NCBI GenBank assembly: GCA_943735955.1
Contig: OX030970.1
Location: 3,823,105 to 3,887,104, forward strand
Reading direction: 5' to 3'
DNA length: 64,000 nucleotides
Source: Piscicola geometra
Taxonomy: Eukaryota > Annelida > Clitellata > Hirudinida > Piscicolidae
The notes beneath the pieces are model-generated. The model was not told the origin of the DNA, did no database searches, and saw only the letters and a program-made list of their open reading frames with translations. Position 1 is the first letter of the stretch. Every line of letters begins with the position of its first letter. Shown here piece by piece: positions 10,865 to 35,000 of this stretch. Both the position numbers and the translations under genes were made by a program.

Positions 10865-11345
10865 GTGGCGATCCTGGGGTCCAGAACCCCCCACTTTTTG
10901 GGTGTGAGGGGGTTCAGCCTCAAAATCGAACAAAGATTATCATCAAAGATGATCTCCGTTTATTTTTATTTGTGTTCATGACTGAAAACGTTTGTTCACA
11001 CACGTATGTGCTGCCAAATTCAGACAAGATTCGGCCAGCCAAATCTTTGACTGCTCCATATTTAACTGAACTAAGACTTCCATAAAAAGTTAAAATGGAG
11101 TTATGCTGAAACGCAAACTTTAATTCTGGTGAACATTGAAGATCAATGACTTCTAACTGACATTGCTCAGGTACGGATTCTACAGCACAAGAGAAAGGGT
11201 CATGAACGAAGTTGAATAAATCCTTATGCTCCCTGAATGCATCAAAACGTTCATTAAATTCCTTTAGTAACGCTTCACAACTGTCGTGGTATTTATTGAA
11301 GTCACACTGGTATTCCTTCTGAAAAACTGAACAAAAAGGAAAATG
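10865..11345 (-). pseudogene. second hAT transposase fragment (GTF2IRD2/FAM200-like C-terminus)
   Basis: On the minus strand from about 11345 a single frame reads FQKEYQCDFNKYHDSCEALL, EFNERFDAFREHKDLFNFV, LEVIDLQCSPELKFAF and FGSTYVCEQTFSVMNTNKNK. The FGSTY.CE..FS.M...K...R..L block is the C-terminal signature of the hAT-derived GTF2IRD2/EPM2AIP1/FAM200 group. The frame is broken in the following RSSL..(D)DNLCSILRL block by a shift near 10950. The element end, GTTCTGGACCCCAGGATCGC read on minus and finishing at 10865, resembles a hAT terminus (CAGTGGCGATCCTGGGG on plus). No other terminus was found. Confidence 0.75.
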
Positions 11346-11734
11346 ACATGAATTACCAGATTGCAGATTCGAACAAAACAGCCGTAATCTTAAAAATTCT
11401 CTTCATAATTTTATTCATTTTGGAAAAAAACACATTTAAAATCTTTAATATAACCACGAATAGGGTTGAATGTTTATGTGATGAGAGTGGTTTGAAGGTA
11501 GTCGTTGAGGAGAAGACAACAGCATCGAACTGATTCAATCGCTGTGTCTTGCCATTACACCACATCACTACCCTCGATGAGTTATGTTCGTAAAAACACG
11601 TCCAATAAGTAGTCTAAAAGTGGTCATCATCATCATCATAACACCACTCACATCATCACTCACATCATCGCCACTCAACAGTCATAGTATCCTGATGGAT
11701 CAAATGTATGTTACCATACGTCCAAGTACCCCCA

Positions 11735-11737
<3 letters not shown>
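11346..11737. other. 3' flank of SF3B1, no gene seen
   Basis: Lies downstream of the SF3B1 stop codon in minus sense and probably includes its 3' UTR. Short overlapping frames on both strands carry no recognisable domain. Confidence 0.4.
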
Positions 11738-11815
<78 letters not shown>

Positions 11816-11820
11816 ACACA
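11738..11820. repeat. (CA)n microsatellite in SF3B1 3' UTR
   Basis: A nearly perfect CA run of about 80 bp begins about 47 bp past the SF3B1 stop codon (minus sense), so it should be transcribed as (GU)n in the 3' UTR if the transcript extends that far. Confidence 0.85.
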
Positions 11821-11866
11821 CTCTCACACAAAACCACCCCCCCACATACTTTCACACATACACAAA

Positions 11867-24572
<12,706 letters not shown>

Positions 24573-24870
24573 TTTTAATTTTTATTTAGAAATGTATGAA
24601 TTCGTTACACTTATTTGTATATTATAAAAAAATACAAAAATATAATTTTATAAATATTTTTTTAAAGCATTCATAACGCGAAATGTAAAAAATAAACTAT
24701 AATCAATTAAATACCTTTGTAAAAATGTAATCTAACTAAGCATTTGAATGTCTACATTATCTAGCTTACGATATTATAAAGTTCTGAAATGTGTTAATAA
24801 AAGTTTTCTAAACAACCCTTAGACTTCAAAATTCTAATTCCAATGAATTTGAATGTAATTTGAGAACAAA
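24573..24870. promoter_or_regulatory. bidirectional promoter region, SF3B1 / NO VEIN-like
   Basis: Only 298 bp separate the SF3B1 start codon (minus) from the NO VEIN-like start codon (plus), so both promoters and 5' UTRs must fit here unless untranslated upstream exons exist. The sequence is AT-rich. No convincing TATA box or other core motif was recognised. Confidence 0.6.
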
Positions 24871-26029
24871 ATGAATACCCGACATTCTTCTTCACGGCAA
24901 AAGCGCGGAAAAAATGACAGAACTGCTAAATGGAATGATGTGGACGAAAGAGATTACACTGAAGACTTCAACTTCCTCTACAACAATCAAACTACAGTGT
25001 CTCCAATGTTGTCATCAGCCAGAGAGCCTCCAACCAACTCAGGTGATGTTGAAGACAGAGGAAGAAGGTCATATGATGTGGTCTCATATCATAATGATCA
25101 TGGTGAAGATGGCTTCTCTTACCACCACTCAAAACTTCCGAAACGCTTTATTAGTGCTGATGGCCGAAGCAGAGTTTCAAGTCATGTGAGCACTTACTCC
25201 AACAACTCATGTGAGACAAGTATTTCTCCTGCAAGTAACAGAAGTTTATTAAGTCCACAACAAATACAACAAGAGATTGAAAAGTTACAAAAAGAGGTGC
25301 TTGAGCAACAGAAAAAGCTTTCTCAATTCAGTTCTCCATCCACTTTTCCACACGAATCGACCAATTTCCTTTTACCAACCCCTTTTTCACGCAGACCCCC
25401 TTATCATACCCCCTCTCCATCTCTCTCCCATCCACCAAACACCTTCCATAACACATACCAGGCACCCCTAAGCCATACTCAAACCAATCATCTTCCGCCC
25501 AATCAAGCCCCAAACCATCCAAACCATTTCTTCAACCAACAAAGACCCTCTGCCCATCCCACCCCTCCATCCAACCTCCACGGCCTCAACGCGAGGGTTC
25601 ACGACTGTATAGAAAGGCTGCATAACGAGCGGAAACACATCTGTCTGGAAAGCATTGCAGACGCCCTCGAGAAGTTTCACAAGTTGGTTTGAAGATTTTG
25701 TAGAAATTTTAATTTATAATTTAAATGAGTAATAGTTTATAATTTTAAACAAATTAGATATAAACTTTATATAATATTTCATTTTAAAAAGAAATAAAAA
25801 TCCTATAATACCTTTTTATCTATAAATGTGAAAGTTTAAAAAAAGAATTATAAGACAATTAGAACGTGAAAAATAAATAATATTTATTTAATTAATAAAA
25901 CTTATAATTCATTTATTTCCCCCACAGCATTTCGAAGATAGACGCACGCAACTTGTGCAACCTGCCGAGTGTTGTGGAGGTTGAGAAGATTCTGCAGAGA
26001 GTCAACCTGGCCATTCTCTCCTACACCAA

Positions 26030-26069
<40 letters not shown>

Positions 26070-29000
26070 GGGGTGGTTTTTGTTTGTTGCTGTTGAATGG
26101 GTTGTTGTTGTTGTTGAAGGGGTTGTTGGGGTGGTTTTTGTTGTTGTTTATGTTGTTGCTTTTCATGTTGTGTTTTTGGTTTTATTAGTGCTTGTTGTAT
26201 TGCTTTTCCGTGGTCGTTGGTATGTTATGGGACTTGAATGGTTGTAGTGGTTGTTGTTGTTGTTGTTAATCTTTTTGTTGCGGATATTTAGTTGCTGCAG
26301 AGATTGTTACGATAGTTTTACTAACAAAACAACAACACAGGTGAGAACAGTTTGCACGCTACACGACCTTCAACTCTACCTCGTCAACAACATCCACAAG
26401 ACACTACCCAAGCGACAACAACAGGTTAGTGGTGGTCGTGGCGTCAGAGAACTTTGAGTTTTGTGAATTTTTCAAAAATTATTTTGAATATTTTTTTATT
26501 TTATTTTATTTATTTTATCTATGTTGGGCTTTTGTGAATCCTTTAAAATTGTCTTTGATATTTATTATTATTCTATCTTCAAATTCACATCCTTCCAACT
26601 TTTTATATATTTTTTCACTGTTTTTAGCCCCTTTGAAAGAATACCTCATTCCATTCAACCTCCATCATCCCATACAACCACCACTCTATGACCATCCATC
26701 CACCTCTCATCCACCACCATCCCATCCAACCACCACTCTACTATCATCATCCCATCTCATCCAACCACCACTATCCCATCTAATCACCACTCCATCATTC
26801 TATCCAAATACAACTCCACCACCATCCTATCGAACCATCACTCAACCACCATCCCATCCAACCACCATTCAACCATGATTCCATCATCATCATCTTCCCA
26901 TCCAACCACTACTATCCTATCCATCACCCCATCTAGCCACCACTTAACCATCCCACTCAACCACCATCCCATCCAACCTCCATTCAACCATCACCACCAT
27001 CCCATCCAACCTCCATTCAACCATCACCACCATCCCATCTAATCACCACCACCTCATCCAACCACTATTCCGTTCAACCACCCCCATCCCATTCAACCCC
27101 AACCCACCATCCAATCACACAGCGTCTTGGCCCGATGACCCAATTCGAAGACCTCAAAGTAGGTCCCCTTTCCACCTTCCCCCTCATTCACGAAAAGTTC
27201 CAGTTCCCCGACGGGACAGACGTCTACCCAATCACAGCTAACCAGGTCATGGGTTTTCTCCACGATTTCATAAAGGCCGAAAATAGATGGAAGCAAGCCG
27301 TTGGATTCGGTGAGCTGATGACCTATATTCTGGATCGAACCGACCAATCAGATCCTTACGCCTTGGGAATAAGGGTGTCAAATCTATCCCAATTGGTCTA
27401 CTCACTGAATGGACATTTGTGGGAGAAGAAGAACTGCGCCAAGGAGGTTGTCAGGGGCTTCAAGAAGGAAATCACCGAGAGCCTCAAGACTGTAGTGGAG
27501 ACTTTCAAACACTCCATGGGTGGTGGTGCTGATGATGATGATGCCACTGGTGGTTGTGCTGATGATGATGATGGGGGTGGCCGTGGTTGTAGCGCGAACT
27601 TTTTGAAGCTCAAAAGTGAACTTCTGAATTCGAATCCCCTGGTGCTTTTGAGGTCGTTCTTCGCTCGGTTGCACTTCCTCTACACCAAGTTCGAGCAGTT
27701 GCAGCGAGATGTGGGCCGCTTCGACAAGAACGAACTCAAAAGGTGGCTTGTGGTGCTGTTGTTTTGTGCCGAGTTTATTTGTTTTTTAAGTTGTTTTTAT
27801 TTCTATTTATTTTTGGTTATATTTATTTCTATTAATTTTTTCCAAATTGTTTTTTCTTATATTTTATTCATATTTATTTTTTATTTTTGGTTATATTTTA
27901 TTTATCTTATTTTTAATAGTCCATTCTGCCTATATCATATTTATATTTATTCCTGAGTTATGCAATAAATGAATAAAAGACACACATTTAAAATAACTCC
28001 TCGAGGTTCAACAAGACGTTGCCCTCGCAGCAAGTCTCGAGCGTACGTCACCTGATGAGTCAAGACCACAACGCAGCCCTCCTCTTCAAAATCGCCATGT
28101 TGTCTTCCCAGGGAGAGATCGCCAGAGAGGTCGCCAAGGTCTTCCGCTCTGTCCACCATCGTCATCATCACCATCCCAAGGTCAAGGCGACCCATACGAG
28201 GTTTGACCTTGAGGAAGAGGAGGAGGTGGAGGAGGAAGAGGAAGTGGAGGAGGTGGATGAGGAGGAGGAGGAGGGTGGTGGTGGTTATGATGCTGATGCC
28301 GAAGCTAGAGTTGAAGAGTTGATTGTTAAAAAGATCAAGAATGTTTACTATACGAACAACAAGCACGTGACCTTGGTTGACCTATATAAAGTCGAAAATG
28401 ACGTCACGAATGAATTAAATGGGTCATCGTTTGAAGAGCTGGCCAATGGCAGCTTCTTGAAGTTCCTATTGGAGCATTCGAACACGCGAAAGGTAGGCTA
28501 TTGGATGGGCGTTTCGTCTCTTCAAATCTGAATATTCATTCTTCATTTATATATTATATATGCATATTATTAAATCAAGTTTATCTATATAAATTTAAAT
28601 ATTTTGTTCTAAATTCCTCTAAAAACTATTTCACCAGCTTCTTAATTCATTGACTGGATCTTTTTCTTCTTCATCATCATCATCACTCTCTTCATCATCG
28701 TCATCATCAGCATCTTCCTTCCATCAATCACGTAAAGAAGTTATAACGTTCATTAAACACTGTCTTCACTTTGGAACCATGTCTGTGAAGGTTCCTATAA
28801 TAATAATCATCATCATCATCGTTAATCATCATCATCATCGTCCATCATCATCATCATCATCATAATCATCGTTCATCTTCATCATCATCGTTCATCATCA
28901 TCATCATCATCATTATCATCATCATCATCATCATCATCATTATCATCATCATCAATATTATCAATATCATTATCAATAATTCTTCACACTATCATCATCA

Positions 29001-32000
29001 TCATCATCTTGACAGGACGCTCTCGTACGCCATTACAAGATCAAAGACCTCAAATCCTTCTGTAACCATGCCAACGTCGAGGACTTCTATGACGTCATTC
29101 AAAATAATAGGGATGTGCAGGAAATAATAAATAAAACTAATAATAACAACAGCAATAATACTGATGATAATGATGATGGTGGAATGAAGAGAAGTAGTGT
29201 GGATGTGAATGTTTACTACGAAGAAGCTCTGGTGGGAAGGTCTGATTACGAATTAAGCAATAATCATTAATTATATTTACAGGATTAATTAAAATATAAT
29301 TGCTTTAATTAAATCTATTAATCATACTTTTCATCTAATTGAAAAAGTATTCATGTAGTTGAATAATTTCAAAAGTTTCAATTGTAATATTGTTTAATGA
29401 TCTAATTATCTATGGTTTAATTATTTAATTATCCAATTATCTATTATCCCTTTATTAGAGACTGACCGAAATTCGGTTCGGTTTCGGTTTCGGCACCGAA
29501 ATTGTCAATTTTCCTAGTTCGACAATTTTTCGGTTTCGGCCGAATCTAATTTTACAATTTCGGAAATTTTTCGGTTTCGGCCGAAAATAATTTTTAATTT
29601 CGGCTCAATTTCGGTTTCGGCCGAAATGGATCTCATATTTACCGAAAAACTGAAGTTTTTCTTTATTTATGTAGTTTATCTGATATATTTGTATTCTCAA
29701 TCGAACTCGAACTATTAAGTTTGGGTTCGATTCTTATCTCTATTAGATATCTATTAGATATCATGGTTAATTGATTTATGGGTGACATAAGACTAATTGT
29801 TCGAATAACATATACAGGCATGTGGAATTCTAGATATCCTTTCTTTGAAAAACACTATATATAAGTCGAAAGAACGAGAAGATTTGGCTTTGATTAATTA
29901 ATTCAAAAATAAATTGTGAAAATGTCGTTGAATCCTATATGGAAGTTTTTTTACAAAATGTCAGTCTGACCAAAGCAATGCCTGTCAACAAACAAAAATT
30001 TTTGTTGTTGAAAAACTTTCATTTTTGGCTTAAAATATACGCTTGTTTGGATTAACTTATTAAACTGGCATTGCCATCGTTAAATACTATTTTTTCATGT
30101 TTAATAAAAGTTGGAACAAATTTCGGCTTCGGTTTCGGCCGAAAATCTGGTTATAATTTCGGTTTAATTTCGGTTTCGGCCGAAAATGGGATTTTGATTT
30201 CGGTCTAATTTCGGTTTAGGCCGAAAAAAAAATATCTGTTTCGGTCGGTCTCTACCCTTTATTTATATCTAATTATGCAGGCAGACCCAATTAATCTCAT
30301 CGGTGGCTCTGCTGGGCAGTGTGAGCAAGCAACAAGCCATCATTTGCCTGCACAACTGTCCGTTGCTGGGCGACCTGGAGGAGTACTCTAATTGGTCGAA
30401 CGTCTTCCAATCACAACTCGGCGATTTGAAATTCTTCATCATGGAAAATGGCGGGGTTGTCAGCATGAAAGAAGAAGAATTCAAAGGAACCAAGCAAGCA
30501 ATCACCGTTCTCGCTTTGGTCGCCCTGGAAACTAGGCCCGGGAAATTAATAAAATTGGCGCTAAAAAGTGGCGCATGTGACTTTGAAAATGGCGTCATGT
30601 CACGTGACGCAAGTCTGACGAGCGGCCATCTTGTTTCGTCGTTGGTGGTCGAGGGTGGTTTGAGGTACTTTTCTGAAGAGTTGTTTGCCAACAAGCTCAA
30701 GGGGGCTCTAGTGAGGGGTGGTGGTGGGGGTGGAGGTGGTGGTGGTGGTGGTGGTGGTTTTGGTGGTGGTGGTGGTTGGGGTGGTGGTGGTGGTGGGGGT
30801 GGTGGTGGTGGTGGTGGTGGTGATGGTGGTGGTGGTGGTTGGGGTAAGGAAGGGGGTGGAGGGGTTGAGGGAGGGGATGATGGGGATTTTGAAGAAGAAG
30901 AAGAGAATTGGGAGGAAGGGATTGACGAAAGCATTAACAAAAAAAACAACAACAATCATAACAAAAATAGCAACAACAACAACAATAAAAATAGGTTTAC
31001 TACTAACAACGATGACAATAATAATAATAGAGATACAATAGAGTTCATATTGGAGTGCATTGTGATCCTTCCCGAGACGCTTGCTCAATTCCTTGTGCCT
31101 AAGGTGCTGATGATGATGATGATGATGATGGGAGTGATGATGATGATGATAGAGATAAAGATGATGGGAGTGATGATGATGATAAAGAATGTATTGATGG
31201 TGATGATAATGATTCTCAAAACTCCACAGATTTTTCTTGAAGTCTTGAACGAACTGATAGGAAGTGCCAAATCGAAGGAACTGCTTCTAAGGGCGGCGAA
31301 AAAAGATGCCCGGAAGTTGAACTATTTAGCGTCTTTGGGTTTGTTACTGGGCGTACCGGAGTGGTATGAGGGGGTGTTTGTGAGGAGGTTGAGGGTGGCG
31401 TCAGCTGGGGGAGGGGCTACAGAAGTGGGAGGGGCAGGAGGAGGGGTGAAGAGACCTCACACGGAGGAGGGGAGGGAAGAAGTGAAGAGAATTAGATTAG
31501 CTGCTGCTGGTGATGATAATGATGATGATGATGTAGGTAGAGATGATTATAATGATTATGATGAGGAGGGGATTGTAAATGAGTGTGGAGATGATGATGA
31601 TGTGATGATCACAAGCCTTGAAAAAGCTGTTCGTAAAGATAAAAGGTCTTTCCCACGCGTAAAGAAGGGTATAAGTAATGTTGATGGTGATGATGATAGT
31701 GATGACATTAGCAGTGATGATGATGATTGCTATCTTGTGCTAGGAGAATCCACAAAAAACAAAGACCTAAAAAAAGAAGGAACCATGAGCGATAATTCAA
31801 TCAGCAAAGTCAACCAAAACATAGACGACAACCCAAAAAACCAAACCCCCTCCAAAGAACTAAGCAGCTTTGACCCAGAAAATCAAACCCACTGGTTCGA
31901 ACTAGTTGCTAAAATTAGAAGAGAAGAGTTTGGAGTGGGCGTGGTCTTGGGGGAGGAGGGTGGCCGTCTATTGGTCAAGCAGCAGGAGCGCCTGTGCCGC

Positions 32001-35000
32001 TCCTTGCAGAGGTTGTCGGCTGACTTGTACAGCAAGAACACTCACTTCGTGCTCGAGTTGCTGCAGAACGCTGATGATAACTGCTATGCCGAAGGTGGGT
32101 TGGGTGGGGTGGGTTAAGTGGGGTGGGTGGGTAGGTGAGGTGGGTGGGTGGGTGAGGTGGGTGAGTAGGTGAGGCGGGTAGGTAAGGTGGGTGGGTAGGT
32201 GAGGCGGGGGGGTAGGTGAGGTGGGTGGGTTGGTGAGGTGGGTGGGAAGGTAAGGTGGGTGGTTGGTGAGGTGGGTGGGTAGGTGAGGTGGGGTGGTTGG
32301 TTGATGTGTTGGATGGGTGGTTAATGGCGTGAGCTGGGTTGGGTGCTTGATGGAGGTGGGTTGTGTGGAGGGTGAGGTGGTTTGGGTGGTTAAAAGAGTG
32401 GGTTGGGAATTTGATGGGATATATGTGTTTGTGTTTTGGTTGAGTGGTTGGTAAAATTTTGGGATGTAAATTTAAAATCTTTTCAATTTCTTATTTTTTC
32501 ATGAGTTCGTCCCTTTCAAATGCCCCTACAACTCGCCAACCCCGCCAACCACAACCAAACCCACTCCACCACCACAACCAAACCCACTCCACAACCACAA
32601 CCAAACCCACTCCACAACCACAACCAAACCCACTCCACAACCACAAGCAAACCCACTCCACAACCACAAGCAAACCCACTCCACAACCACAAGCAAACCC
32701 ACTCCACAACCACAAGCAAACCCACTCCACAACCACAACCAAACCCACTCCACAACCACAACCAAACCCACTCCACAACCACAAGCAAACCCACTCCACA
32801 ACCACAAGCAAACCCACTCCACAACCACAACCAAACCCACTCCACAACCACAACCAAACCCACTCCACAACCACAACCAAACCCATTCCACAACCACAAC
32901 CAAACCCACTCCACAACCACAAGCAAACCCACTCCACAACCACAAGCAAACCCACTCCACAACCACAACCAAACCCACTCCACAACCACAAGCAAACCCA
33001 CTCCACAACCACAACCAAACCCACTCCACAACCACAAGCAAACCCACTCCACAACCACAAGCAAACCCACTCCACAACCACAACCAAACCCACTCCACAA
33101 CCACAAGCAAACCCACTCCACAACCACAAGCAAACCCACTCCACAACCACAACCAAACCCACTCCACAACCACAACCAAACCCACTCCACAAGCAAACCC
33201 ACTCCACAACCACAAGCAAACCCACTCCACAACCACAACCAAACCCACTCCACAACCACAACCAAACCCACTCCACAAGCAAACCCACTCCACAACCACA
33301 AGCAAACCCACTCCACAACCACAAGCAAACCCACTCCACAACCACAACCAAACCCACTCCACAACCACAACCAAACCCACTCCACAAGCAAACCCACTCC
33401 ACAACCACAAGCAAACCCACTCCACAACCACAAGCAAACCCACTCCACAACCACAAGCAAACCCACTCCACAACCACAACCAAACCCACTCCACAACCAC
33501 AACCAAACCCACTCCACAAGCAAACCCACTCCACAACCACAAGCAAACCCACTCCACAACCACAACCAAACCCACTCCACAACCACAATCAAACCCACTC
33601 CACAACCACAACCAAACCCACTCCACAACCACAAGCAAACCCACTCCACAACCACAACCAAACCCACTCCACAACCACAAGCAAACCCACTCCACAACCA
33701 CAAGCAAACCCACTCCACAACCACAAGCAAACCCACTCCACAACCACAACCAAACCCACTCCACAACCACAACCAAACCCACTCCACAACCACAACCAAA
33801 CCCACTCCACAACCACAAGCAAACCCACTCCACAACCACAACCAAACCCACTCCACAACCACAACCAAACCCACTCCACAACCACAACCAAACCCACTCC
33901 ACAACCACAACTAAACCCACTCCACAACCACAACCAAACCCACTCCACAACCACAACCAAACCCACTCCACAACCACAAGCAAACCCACTCCACAACCAC
34001 ACAAACTCCACCAACCACAAATCGCCACACCACCAAACCCACTCCACAACCACAACCAAACCCACTCCACAACCACAACCAAACCCACTCCACAACCACA
34101 ACCAAACCCACTCCACAACCACAACCAAACCCACTCCACAACCACAAGCAAACCCACTCCACAACCACACAAACTCCACCAACCACAAATCGCCACACCA
34201 CCAAACCCACTCCACAACCACAACCAAACCCACTCCACAACCACAACCAAACCCACTCCACAACCACAACCAAACCCACTCCACAACCACAACCAAACCC
34301 ACTCCACAACCACAACACAAACTCCACCAACCACAAATCGCCACACCACGACGACAGACTGCCAACCATCGCTGCTCTTCCGACTGGGTGCTGACGTCAT
34401 AGAGGTGCTGAACAATGAGAGGGGCTTCCGGCAGGTGGATCTGAGGGCCATTTGTGACGTGGGCAAGACCACCAAGGGAAAGCATTTGGCTGGATATATT
34501 GGTGGGTGGGTGAATGATGGTTTTGGGTGGGGCGGTTTGGGGTGTCGAGGGGTTTTGGGGAATGGGTTTGGGGTTGGGGGGGTTTTTGGATTGGTGGGGG
34601 GTTAGATTTTTTGCTTAAATATTTTCTTACCATCGCCACCGCCATCACTACTACCACCACCAACTCACCACCCACCACTACTACTAGCACCACCAACTCA
34701 CCACCCACCACTACTACCAGCACCAACTCACCACCCACCACTACTACCACCACCAACTCACCACCCACCACTACTACCATCACTACCAACTTACCACCCA
34801 CCACTACTACCACCACCAACTCACCACCCACCACTACTACCAGCACCAACTCACTACCCACCACTACTACCATCACTACCAACTCACCACTACTATTATC
34901 CCCCCACCCACCGACCACTACTACTACCACCACCATCACCCACCACTACTACTACCATCACCACCACCACCCAAAGGCCAAAAGGGCATAGGCTTCAAGT

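Noticed and set aside
10726..11085. Plus-strand ORF of 119 codons.
   Set aside because: It is antisense to a hAT transposase fragment and crosses the junction of two transposons.
11522..11580. tRNA-like gene or SINE head on the minus strand (TGGTGTAATGG A-box-like, GTTCGATGC B-box-like).
   Set aside because: The box spacing (21 nt) is too short for a tRNA, no acceptor stem pairs, and no second copy was seen in the window.
32444..34485. Several ORFs of 300-650 codons on both strands (Thr/Pro/His/Gln-rich or Trp/Val/Gly-rich).
   Set aside because: They are the six readings of a 23-bp intronic minisatellite without stop codons, lying between two exons that join in phase.
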